NCBI RefSeq assembly: GCF_910594005.1
Contig: NC_057820.1
Span: 1,059,001 to 1,123,000 of the forward strand
Source of the DNA: Cervus elaphus
Lineage: Eukaryota; Chordata; Mammalia; Artiodactyla; Cervidae
DNA: 64,000 nucleotides
Direction: 5' to 3'
The position numbers were made by a program, and so were the translations under genes. Under the pieces are notes generated by a model. The model had not been told where the DNA came from. It worked only from the letters and a program-made list of their open reading frames with translations, and did not search any database. This document shows, piece after piece, positions 1-11,500 of the stretch. How positions within the stretch are numbered: position 1 is the first letter of the stretch; every line of letters starts with the position of its first letter.

Positions 1-39
1 GGGCGCCTGGCAGCCAACACGCCCCCTTCATCCCTCCAG

Positions 40-849
<810 letters not shown>

Positions 850-1408
850 AGGGCCGCGGCCAGCTGGCCGAGCCCCCATCAATGTGAGAACAGACCCCAG
901 CTGCCGCTGGCGTGCCGTGATCACCGGGTCCCGCTGGGTCCCGCCGGCCCGGGCCCAAGACCTGGAACGGGTGGACGGATGGACAGACAACGTCACGTGT
1001 GTGTGTGTGTGCGTGTGTGTGGGCGTGCGTGCACACACGCATGTGCTCTGGGGTCCCTGGGGTGTTCGCCCTGCTGTACGGTGACCTCCTGGCCACCTGG
1101 ACGGGCAGCACCAGGGGACCAAACGTAGAATGTAAGGGGCTCCTCCCATGGGACCCCTCAGGACAGGCGCTGGGCCCCTCCCCGAGCTCCCTGCCCCGCC
1201 CGCAGTCCCCCACAGGGAGCCCCGGGGGGCTGGCCAGGCTCCGGTGTCCAGAGCGGGTCGAGGCCCCTCCAAGTGCCCAAGCTGAGCCTACAGGGAAGCC
1301 CCCATGTGGCGCACCTTCCCCCCAAGTGGCACCTTCTGCCTGGGGTGTTAGCAGCCCCCCACCTCCAGGCCTCCCCATTCCCCACCCCGCCCCCCCAGAG
1401 ACTGAAAT

Positions 1409-1416
1409 TACGGGTA
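1409..1416 (+). promoter_or_regulatory. miR-99/100-family 8mer target site in FGFR3 3'UTR
   Basis: TACGGGTA is complementary to miRNA positions 2-8 of the miR-99a/100 seed (ACCCGUA), with an A opposite position 1. FGFR3 is a known target of miR-99a/100 in human cells. The match is seen directly; activity in this species is inferred. Confidence 0.7.
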
Positions 1417-2397
1417 CCTGAAGGCGGGAGCCTTTAACTTCTATCTGAAAGGTTTATTCCAGAAATGAGTGTACATTTATATAAATAGATGCTGTGTATA
1501 TGATATACACATACATATATATATAAATATCTATATGGGAAAAGGCAGGCCGGTACAACTGAGGCTCGGGACCCTGAGGGGGCAGGGGGCAGGGGGCAGG
1601 GGGCCCCTTAGCCAGGGGAGGCCCCCCGGGACTCGCTGTTGAGAAACCACGGAGTAGGGAGGGGCTTTTCTGTCCTTGGACCTGTATATTTGTAAAGCTA
1701 TTTATCGACACCCAGAGCTGTGTCCCGTCGCTCCCCAGGGCCCTAGTGTTTAGCCAGCTGCATGGCAGAGGTTTAAGTTTTAACTTATTAACAGTGAAAA
1801 GGTTTATGCTTCGTTTAGGGGATTGCTGAGGGTGCCTCCAAGCCCGCACCCCAAGGCTGGAGCCAACCCCTGGGCACCCTAAAGGGTCATTAATAGTTTG
1901 AGATGATTCCATGAGGATATTTTATTCCCTTTGGCCTTCTTTTGCAGGAGAAGTAGATTTCTATAGGATTTTTCTCTAGGAGATTTATTTTTTTAGACTT
2001 CAAAGCAAGCTGGTATTTTCATACAATTTCTTCTAATTGCCATGTGTTCCAGGCAGGGAGGCAATTTCAGGGGGGGCCACCCCTGCATGCAGGTTCAGAT
2101 GTTATTAGATGTTACAAGTTTATATATATCTATATATATAATTTATTGAGTTTTTACAAGATGTATTTGCTGTAGATTTAACACTTCTTACGCAATGCTT
2201 CTAGACTTTTATAGCCCGGACTGCTACCTTTCAAAGCTTGGGAGAGAAAGCCACAGATTCAGTTTTGTTACTTTTTGTACTGTTAATGGCCCTGAGTTTG
2301 GGCGGCTGTTCTCTGCTTGTCAGCAGGCTCAGGGTGGTCTCTGTTCTCAGGGACCCCAGCCTTGTGGGGGCCAAACCGGCAGATGTGCTTTCCAAAA

Positions 2398-2403
2398 AAT
2401 AAA
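2398..2403 (+). terminator. FGFR3: FGFR3 poly(A) signal
   Basis: A canonical AATAAA is followed 20-40 nt later by a T/GT-rich stretch (tgctttcttgtctcttgtcc), the usual cleavage and polyadenylation arrangement. Cleavage is expected near 2415-2425. Confidence 0.85.
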
Positions 2404-2420
2404 CAGACACCTGGTTCAGA

Positions 2421-3984
2421 TCCATGCTTTCTTGTCTCTTGTCCTGGGCTCCCAGGCAGCTCCCAGGTCCTCCCTGCAGGAGGGCGGGGTCCCTGGTTGC
2501 AGCAGGGGTGGGGGCCTCCAGACTGGACCGGCCACCTGGGTCTCACTCTCCAGGGCTTTCCAGCCCAGATCTCTGGCACAGGGGCCCACCACTGGCATGG
2601 CAGAACCTTGAGATCACCGGTGGTCTTCACTGCCTTGGTCTGGGGTCTCCAGGGGCAGGGGATGCGGATGATGTGTTTGTGTGAAGGGGCAGTGAGGAGA
2701 GGCTGGGCCTGGCCATCCTGTTTGTCCCCAGCTCATGGTTTTCAGGGACTCTGGGGGATCACGTCCAGGTACTTGTTGCTGGTTCCAAGGCCCCCTGCCT
2801 CCACCCTGTCCCCTGTGCCTGCTTACCCAGTCAGCTGGGGAGAGGGAGGCTTCTAGGTGGGTGCCCTACCCCACCATGGGACCCCATGTAAACAAGGCCC
2901 CGGGCTTCGACAGTCTGCAGTCCTGGCCACACTCCTGCTCCTGGCTGGCTTCCCTCCCCATCCCAGGCCTGGCACCCCCTTGGGCCCCACCGTCGCCCCC
3001 TACACAACCTCCGGCAGGCACTGTATGCCAATACTCTGGCTGGTCAGTCAGGGAGCTGAGGCCCAGTAACAGGATCTGGGCCCGCCTACTGCAGCGTTCA
3101 GAGCCTGAGGGAGGCAAGACAGCAGAACACCCATGCAGCAGTGGTGGGGATGAGTCTGGGAAAGCTTCCTGGAGGAGGCAACGGTGGTGCCCAGCGGGGA
3201 GGCTAGGGTGGCTTCAGGGACAGGTGGCCGTGTGGAGTCCCGTCCTGCCCGGAACTGAACTCTGGCCAGGGCCGGCTGGCGCTACCCCATGCGCCCCTGC
3301 TTTGCGACCTGGTGCCCCTCTGTCCCTCATGTCCCACCATCTTGAGGGACAAATCAGCCCCTGGGCACTGTAAACTTTTACTCTGGCTTCAAAGAAACTT
3401 GCTCCCCTTACCGCTGTGTTCAGCTCACCTCTCAAGAGAGGGGTTTTTGGACCCTCTTTCTGGAGACCAGGAGAGGCTGCCAGGGGCTTGCCTCTGGATA
3501 ACGGCGCCGCCCAACGCCTGACCACTCGGGAAAGCGCCTCCGGCCCCTCCCAAGCCTCTCCAGCCTGCCAGAGACCCCGTGTTTGTGTCCAGTGCTCGGG
3601 GGACACGCGGCGATAGCGGCGGGAAGGGCAAGGAGGCCAGGGAGGGCCAGAGCGCGGAGGGCGCGGGCAAGGCCAGAGCCGGGAGGCGGTCCCCGTCGGG
3701 ACCGGCGCAGCGCGGGCGAGGCGCGCCCTCTAGCGCCGGCCGGGCAGCGTCCCCGCCGCGCCACGGGCTCCTCTCCGGCCCGGACCTGGCGGGGCTCTAT
3801 GCGCTGTCTGAACAGCCAGGGCCCCGGCGGCCGGCGCGGGGCCGGCCTCCTGGGGCACAGGACGGAGACCCGGGGCTGGCCGCCGATCGGAGAAACGGGC
3901 CCCAGCGGGCAGGCTGGGCGCCAGGCAGCGGGCCGGACAGCGGCGCAGCCCACTTCTCCGCGCGCCCGCACCTGCCCGCCCCTC
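2421..3984. other. FGFR3-LETM1 intergenic region, left part
   Basis: GC-rich unique sequence between the convergent ends of FGFR3 and LETM1. Overlapping open frames are present on both strands, but none has homology I recognise or splice context. I see no gene. Confidence 0.6.
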
Positions 3985-4365
3985 ACGCTCCCGGCCCCGC
4001 CCCTCCCAACCGCTGCCCCGCCCCTCAACAGTTTGGCCCCGCCTCCACCTGGGGTCCCGCCCCTCCCATCGCTGCTCCGCCCCCTGCGCACCTGGCCCCG
4101 CCCCCCTATCGCTGTCCCGCCCCTCACCAACCTGGCCCCGCCCTCTCCTATCGCTGCTCCGCCCCTCGCCAGCCTGGCCCCACCTCCACCCGTGGCCCCC
4201 GCTCCTCCCATCGCTGCTCCGCCCCCCGCGCACCTGGCCCCGCCCCACCTATCGCTGTCCCGCCCCTCACCAACCTGGCCTCGCCCCCACCCGCGACCCC
4301 GCCCTCTCCCATTGCTGCCCCGCTCCTCACCAGCTTGGCCCCACCTCCACCCGCGGCCCCGAGGC
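3985..4365. repeat. GC-box minisatellite with ~142 bp higher-order period
   Basis: Tandem array of degenerate 40-60 bp units built from CCTGGCCCCGCC, CATCGCTG and CCGCCCCTCACCA segments. The phrase TCCCATCGCTGCTCCGCCCC at about 4064 recurs at about 4206 in the same surroundings, giving a higher-order period near 142 bp. Each unit carries one or more CCGCCCC (Sp1/KLF-type) boxes. Few stop codons occur in any frame, which creates long spurious Pro/Ala-rich open frames on both strands. Confidence 0.85.
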
Positions 4366-6204
4366 CCCGCGGCAAGCAGGTGGGGGTCCGGCCCAGGCCC
4401 GGGGCGGGCCGCAGTGGGCTTAGGGTGCAAGGCGCAAACACCCTGCCTGCCCTCGGAGACTCTAGAGCCCCCAGTCTCCAATCTTGGACTCTTGGCCTGG
4501 TCTCACCCTCCGCCTTCCCCTCACGGCCTGGGATGCCTCACCGGGCTCGTGTGTCTGCACCTCAGTCCTGGCCCCCCTCGCCTTCGGAATCCTGTTCCCA
4601 CCCTGTGGAGGCCTCCTGCCCACCTCGCCAGGCTGGACACCGACCTCGCAGTGTCCTCTTCCCCAGGTGGGTGCGTGAACATGCTTGGCTGCAGCTGTCT
4701 ACTTCTGCCCCGCCGGCTTAAGGGAGCTGTGGCATCGCCCATGTAAAAACATGTGCCCCCACCAGGAACGAAGGTCCCCAGCCACCCAGAGCAGGCTGTA
4801 AATCAGGACCCCATCTGGCTGTCCCTCCCCAGGCCTCGTCTGAAACATCCCTGCCCTCCTCTCCTGCATGTGGCTTGTGGAGGGGGGACAGCCATGGACA
4901 TGCTGGTGGCTCCTGTGGGTCAGACTTCCCTGGCTGGGCATAAGGCAGTGCTTGGGACACATGGCCGGCGGCCCTCACACACAGCTCCCCACCAGTCACT
5001 CCAGCTCCCTGTCCCCATGATGGCCATTCCGGGAGGCTGCACCCAGCACAGGTGGCTTCCAGCATTTCTCCTGGCCAGTCCACGGGCTGGAATTCCCCCT
5101 GAAGACCTTCCTGGGATGGGCTCCACTTCCTCCTGAGAAGGCCAGCTGCCCCCAGGTCCTTCCCGTCTGTCACCTGTTCTCACTGTCACTCTGGTGGCAG
5201 GGACGGAACTTCCTCAGCATCACCTGGGTGTGTGGATTTTGTTTACAATCGATTAAGTCTTCACTCTTATGGATACTCATTCTGACCTCAGTTTGGCCAG
5301 AAGCATCCCTTCAGGTTGGCTGCAGAATCCCATGACTGCAGCCCTGACTCCGTAAGCCATCCCTGCCCCGCCCTGGGTCAGCCGTGCCAGGGCCTGGTGC
5401 CCCTTGATGCGGCCTTCTGAACTGTGCAAGTGAGAAGCCTCTTGTCCCGGGGCACCGGCTCGTGCCTGCATCTTATGCAGCCCTTGTCCCTGGCCAGCTC
5501 CCAGCAGAGTGGACACATTCAGTGCACAGCATAAAGGGTCTGGGTGCCTGCTGGGGGCGAGATGAACCTTGGACGGGAGCCACTGCAGCCCAGCAGCCAG
5601 TTGTCTACGCCTGCACCCACAGGGACCATCATCCTCCCACCCGGTCACGAGCCGTATGTGAGCGCAGAACCCACGGGGCAAAAACAAGTGGCCACGGCCC
5701 AGTTCAGGGGGACAGGTGTCAGGGCTCAGCAAGGGCGGGAGGAGCCCCCACAGCGCTGTGGCCAGCACAGGGGGAGGCCGCTTGCGGCAGGCCGGACATC
5801 CCTGCTGGAAGGGAGGGAGACAGGACGGGGTCTGTCCTGCTCCTTGAACTGTCTGCCCGGCAGCCCTCCCGCTGGGCCTCAGTTTTCTGCCCAGGGAGGG
5901 CACAGCCCTGGAGCCGAGATGTGGGCCTGGGGCTGCAGGCCTGGTTGGTTCTCTTGGCTCTGCCCAGGTGTTGGGAGGCCTGCAGGACCTCAGGGCCCCT
6001 CAGACAGGGATAGGCTCTGGCCGGTGCTCCCCCCGACCCCAGGGGCCCTCAGTCTCTCAGGATCTCCCCCTCCTGGTGATCCTTTGGCCAAGGTCCCAGC
6101 CCTGCCCACTGCGGACCACCCCCAGGCCCACTGAGGGCTGTGGGGAGGAGAGCCTGGTCAGGCAGCGGCTGCCATAGCAACCTGGTCAGACAGAGCGTCC
6201 CTCA
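4366..6204. other. FGFR3-LETM1 intergenic region, right part
   Basis: Mostly GC-rich unique DNA with a short AT-richer stretch at about 5225-5285. I recognise no exon, RNA gene or interspersed repeat here. Confidence 0.6.
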
Positions 6205-6228
6205 ACAGTCCGGTCAGAAAGATGGCAC

Positions 6229-6234
6229 TTTATT
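6229..6234 (-). terminator. LETM1: LETM1 distal poly(A) signal
   Basis: AATAAA on the minus strand (tttatt on plus). It is the last canonical signal before the intergenic region and fits a ~2.2 kb 3'UTR. Confidence 0.7.
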
Positions 6235-8264
6235 CAGCCCTCTCTGCACAGGAAGTCGAGTGTCCAGCCTCCAGCACAGTCTGCGGGGACGGGTGGGACA
6301 CGTGCTCCCAGGGCAGGCGACCCCAGAGGCCGGGCTGGAGCGCGGCCGGAGCCCGACACTCAGACAACCCTGCCATTTCCCACCCCAACTGTGGACGGGC
6401 CCCAGGATTCAGAAATCTTGCTCTGAGCTGTTACATGAACATGAGTTTGATATTTTAATAAAAAAAGCTATTTCTAGAAAAGGTGTTTACACAGAGCCCA
6501 AGGAGGCAGCCCTCAGGCGAAGCTGGTCCTGGGCCTACTATGAGGGTCACTGCCTGGAGGGGATGCTGCACAAATTACACGGTGACCTTTGCTTTTAAAA
6601 TCTGAAATTGGATATTCCAAAGTGACTCTGGAAGCTATGTCAGTCTCCTGAATCCTTCATAACAGGGGGGTGTTCAGCTGGTGCAAAGCAGGAAGAATGC
6701 CGTCGTGCTTCCAGCGGGCACGGTGTCATCGCCCCGGGGACTCGAGCGCACTCCTGAGAAAGCTCAGGAAGGTGGGTGCAGGCCCCGGGCACCCAGCCGA
6801 CAGCCAGCCAGCCCAACGCCACATCACACCCCACGCTCAATCCCAGCACTGTTCACCCGTTACGCCCGCACCCGGGCACTCACCTCAGATGTAATAAATA
6901 TAAGTTCAGGACAATAAAAACAAGCGACTCCAAGGGGAAGCCTGCAGCAGACAGGCCCGGGGTACAGATGCCAGAGTAGGGGCCCGCCGCGCTGGGGTGG
7001 GGGCAGTGGGAGCGGGGGGCTGCCTGCTGCCTGTGGCAGGCCCTGCGGGGAGGTCGGGGGCTTGAGAGCATGGGGGGGCCACCCCAGGCGCCCGGCAAAG
7101 GCGGCGAGATGAGGATGGAGCCGGAAAAGACTAGCCTCTCCTCAAGCACGCCAGCCACCACGAGGTTCACAAGCACACACATTTCTGCAGTGGAAAACTG
7201 GGACACTAAACACGTGGGCTAACTCATAAATACCAAGGAAGCCTCTAGAACACGCCCCCTTAAATAACTGAAATAAAAACCTTTAGCACCCACCGCCCCC
7301 TCACATGGGTGTCCAGAGGAGGACTCAGAGCTACTCCTCTTGTCCGAGGTCTGTCATCGGCTGAGCACCAGGTTTCAAATCATCTAGAAGCTGTCCCCTT
7401 CGCTCATTCCGCCAGCCCCACCAGCCCCCCGTCTCCCAGGACCCACGTCAGTTCCCTACGGAGCGCTCTGGTTGGCTCTGCCAAGCTTCCAGAGGGAGAG
7501 CCAGACGGTGCTGGGCCACGGCCACCCGGCTCCCTGACCTGTGGCATGCATGTGGCCAGGGGCCTCAGGCGGACACAGACAGGCCCCTCGAGTGCCCTCT
7601 GTAGTGAGACGCAATGAAATCCATCTGAACACCCAGAATGGGGGGCGAGGCGATGACATCCCAGTCTAGAAGCATGACCAATTCCTGCACAGGGGAGGCT
7701 TCATCTTCAAGGGCTTCGTCAGCACCTCTCCCGGCGTAACTGACACTCACTTTGCTCAGCTGGCAGACTGGCTGAAGCACGAGGAAGCTCAGCGCTAGCT
7801 GGCTGGTTGAAGGGTTAGGTGAGACTCCAAGGTCACTCAGGAAAGGACGTGGATGCCCACACGAGAGCGTCAGAGGAGGTTCCTGGGAGCCACGGAGATG
7901 GCAGGTGTGGTCTGCTCACTGGTTCACACCGACGCTCAGGAATCCAAGTCCGCGACATGCAAAACAGCTTCTCCAGGCTGAGGAGGCTGTGTCTGCCCGG
8001 TGCACCCCTGTGGCGGGTCCTCTCCTCCGCGGCAGACGCCACCAGAGGGTGAGCGGGGAAGCCCGAGCCGCCTTAGGAGCCGGGGGGTGTGCAGGGCCAC
8101 AATCCTCGCCGGCCGGCCGCCCTAGCCCGCCATGGCTGGGACCCCACAGCGCGGGGCCCCTGCTGACCCAGAGAAGCCTCCCAGGATGGGCACGAGGGCT
8201 CCGAGCTGACTCAATCTTCATGGAATGATGAGTGTTAAAAATTACTTGATTATGAAGTTTCGGA

Positions 8265-8270
8265 TTTATT
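8265..8270 (-). terminator. LETM1 proximal poly(A) signal (candidate)
   Basis: AATAAA on the minus strand 118 nt after the stop codon. If used, it gives a mRNA with a very short 3'UTR. Use is unproven. Confidence 0.5.
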
Positions 8271-8387
8271 CCAGATAAAATATTAGGTCCGTCACTAAGA
8301 ATCACTTCAAAGCAATCAGCATCACATCGGGACCACTGAGGCGGGAGGGGGCGCATGGAGGCCCGCATGCCGGGGGCTGGGCCGGCC

Positions 8388-8537
8388 CTAGTTCTGCACC
8401 TCGGCCGCCTCCTTCTCTGCCTTCTCCTTGGCCTTCTCCTTCTCCTCCACCTTTTCCTCCTTCTCCAGCGTGGCCACGATCTCGGCCACCTGGCTGGTGG
8501 AGATGTGGATGTCCTCTTTGTCCACCAGCTCGATGAC
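8388..8537 (-). CDS. LETM1: LETM1 exon 14, coding part and stop
   Basis: 150 nt encoding VIELVDKEDIHISTSQVAEI, then a Lys/Glu tail ending EVQN and TAG (8388-8390). The acceptor is cacag. Human ends EVKS at the same place. Confidence 0.97.
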   Translation of the reverse strand, partial: VIELVDKEDIHISTSQVAEIVATLEKEEKVEEKEKAKEKAEKEAAEVQN

Positions 8538-11500
8538 CTGTGCACAAGTGAGGGGACGCGGGGCTCAGGCAGCTCTGCCCCTCACGGCAGAGGCTCCCCT
8601 CAGAGCACAGCGGGCAGGCGGGACGCAGCGACCGGCCAGGCAGGCCCTCGGCACTGCCCCCCCCAGGGGCTGGGGTCCTCCACCTGCCCTGGCCTTCTGA
8701 GGCCCAGACCCCCCACCCCAAGGAGCCGACAGACTCCAGAGCCCAGGCCACACACAGCCCAGAGAGGGGCTCGGGGGGCAGGAAGCCCAAGGCCGCAGGC
8801 CTGGGCGGGGTGCCAGCTGGGCCTCCTGGGACCCAGGGCCACAGGCAGGGGGGCTGTACAGCCCAGAGGCTGCAGGTGCCACCAGGGTGAGGACGCTGGG
8901 CCGCGGCCGCTGGTGTTCTGGGTGAGAGTCCCCACTGGGCTGGGGACACAGGAGCCACAGAGACGCCGAAGCCCACAGGCTTCTGACAAGGCGTAGCCCC
9001 AGCGCTGGGTGCCGGGTGCCTCTCAGGCCTCAGGGGGCCCATGCCCACCAGCTGCCCCCAGGGATGCTGAGGGTCATATGTCTTCTCTCCAGGGCTGCAC
9101 GCCCCAGGCACCCCAAGTGCTTCCCAGACTCTGCCAGGGCCCTGGGGGGATAGGAGAGGCCCCGTGCCCAGGCCTTACCGCCCTCCCCTTTCTCCACGTG
9201 GTATTCAGAGGGCGGGCAGGCCTGGCCTCTCGGGAGCAGGCGCAGGCGGCCCATGACCCACCTTGACGAGGTCGTCAATGTTGACCTTGCCATCCTTGTT
9301 GTCGTCCAGCGCCGAGGCCAGGCTCAGCAGCTTGCTCTCAGGAATGTGCTTGATCTGCTTCATGGCGCTGATGAGCTCAGAGACGCTGATCACAGTCTCC
9401 CTGGGGACACAGCCTGCATGTAGCACCTCACCCTCGCGGGCCCGTAGCCCAGACCTGAGCCAGCAGCCCTCCACCCAGGGCCCCCTTGCCCCATCAGCTG
9501 GGGACCCCCGGCCAGGGCGGACATAGGCAGAAGCCACCACTCTGGGAGGTCGCCCGTTGCGCACAGCTGCCTGGTACGCCTGGCCTCTCCGGGGTGATGA
9601 GGACAGGGGGCTCCTCAGGCTCGTCTGTGCCCGGGGCAGGGTGGGAGGGGCCGGGAGGGGACAATGGCCTCGTCTGGAGTTAGGGCCACTAACCCAGGAA
9701 GGCAGAGACCACCCGCCCCCCGGAGATGTGGGCACTCGAGGCGCAGGGCCCGGCCCACAGGAGCGAGGAGACAGCTGCTGCCACCTGGAGGGCTTTCCTT
9801 CATCTGCAGCCCCTCACAGGACACCCCCCTGCTGGCTGCCGACCCAGGCCCCTGGGACGTACGGTGCAGAGCTGGCCCCCGCACAGGGCTCCTGACTGCA
9901 GGGGCTCAGGACGAGGGAGGCGGCGGGAGAGAGTGCAGTGGCCTCAGGACGCAGGTGCCAAGCAGGGCTGAGGCCGGAGGGAGGGAGGGAGAGGCCGGGG
10001 GCGCTGTGACCCACGGAGGCTCTGGAAGGACCGGCGACAGTGGCCTGAGAGGGCCAGGAGGGTGGATGCAGAGAGCAGGCAAGCTGCCAGAGGCCTTCCC
10101 AATGTGGCGACAGCACCACACTGTGCGTGTGCACATGTGTCTAAGCGTGTGCACCTGTGCCCGTACATGTCTGCACATGTGCACTGTCTGCACGTGTCTG
10201 CATGCATGTTTCTGCGTGTGCACGTCTGCAGTCTGCACGTGTGCACATGTGACTGTGCGTGTGCACTGTCTGCACGTGTGCATGTCTGTGTGCGTGTTTG
10301 TGCATGTGCACGTCTGCAGTCTGCACGTGTGCATGTGCACGTCTGTGCACATGTGACTGTGCATGTGCACGCATGCAGTGTGCTAGGAAGACCTGACTCA
10401 GGGCTGCTTCACTGACAGCATCATGGAGAAGCTATAGCTGCCAGATCAGAGGGAAGGGGTGGCTGGCAGGTACCCAGGTTGAAAACGGTGCCGAGTCAGA
10501 GGCCCCGGGCTGGAGTCCAGGGCGCCGCACTCACCCTGCAGGCGCGCCCTCAGCGGCAGGGCCCAGCTTGCCTGCCTTCTGGTCAGCCTCCAGCTGCGCC
10601 AGCAGGCTGTCCATCTGCCCGATCATTTGCTGCACCCGCTTGGTCAGCCTCTTGCTGGCTTTAGATTCTTCCACATACATTTCTTCGCCAGTCTTTGAAA
10701 GTTCCTTCTTGATTTCCTGTAAATCCTAATAAAATTATTTAGTTGTAAACAGATCGTCTTACGGCAAAAAGGAAACCTTAAGTTTACCTTTTAAAGTAAG
10801 TGGGTCAGTCCAGGAGAAGGAAATGGCAACCCACTCCAGTATTCTTGCCTGGAGAATCCCATGGATGGAGGAGCCTGGTGGGCTACAGTCCACAGGGTCG
10901 CAAAGAGTCAGATATGACTGAACGACTTCATTTTTCACTTTCAACCCTCAGCTGAGACTTTCAGCTCTTGTTTACTATTGATTATTTTCTTGAGTTCTCA
11001 AAGACGTGTGACCATATTTTTTTTTAAGTTGCCTGTTTTCTAATTGCATCACTTTACACACTGTTGTCTAATAATATGTGGTATTTAGAATGCCTTCTTA
11101 ATTATTTTGAGCAGCCACTGCCTGTATTTCTTAGCACCTCCGTGGTTTTCTTACGTGAACTCATCTGACAGGGAAATGCAGCCTTTTTGTTTGCCCTCTC
11201 TGCATACTGGACCGTCTGAGTCAGTGTTCTAACTAATTCCTGATGGTCTCTGAGCTACTGTTGTACCAGACTCAGTAGTTATGTGCTTCAGGAATTTTTC
11301 GGTAGAACTGGTCCTATAGGAGACTCTTGGTGTCACCTTTGTTATCTTAAAAGCTGGTCCCTTCGCTGAGGCTCTTAATTTTTTGAAAACTTGATGCTAT
11401 TTCAGCTGAAAAAAATTGGCAAGGCTACTTAAAAAATTGAGGGAAGCCATTTAAGAAATTGAAAAGTAATCGCAAACAACATTGGGTAGTTGTGACTTTC

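Larger units (their letters stand above)
850..2420 (+). other. FGFR3: FGFR3 3'UTR
   Basis: About 1.57 kb from the stop to a predicted cleavage site 15-20 nt after AATAAA (2398-2403). The first third is GC-rich with a (GT)n tract at about 996-1027. From about 1440 it is AU-rich, with alternating TA tracts near 1478-1536 and 2120-2145. A GGGGGCA repeat sits at 1578-1602. The length is close to the human FGFR3 3'UTR. The exact end is inferred. Confidence 0.85.
6205..8387 (-). other. LETM1: LETM1 3'UTR
   Basis: About 2.2 kb from the stop to a cleavage site predicted ~20 nt beyond the distal AATAAA (6229-6234, minus). Open frames here are short and unconvincing. The extent is inferred from poly(A) signals and from the long 3'UTR of human LETM1. 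Confidence 0.75.

Noticed and set aside
3985..4365. CRISPR-like spacing of repeats
   Set aside because: Units are adjacent and degenerate, with no unique spacers, in a eukaryotic genome.
3432..4746. Long Pro/Ala-rich open frames on both strands (up to 387 codons)
   Set aside because: They run through the GC-rich minisatellite in several frames at once. Lack of stops is a by-product of composition; no domain, splice context or start context supports a gene.
9664..10374. Cys/Val/His-rich open frames over the GTGCAC array
   Set aside because: The residues mirror the dinucleotide-like repeat, and frames are open on both strands. No conserved protein.
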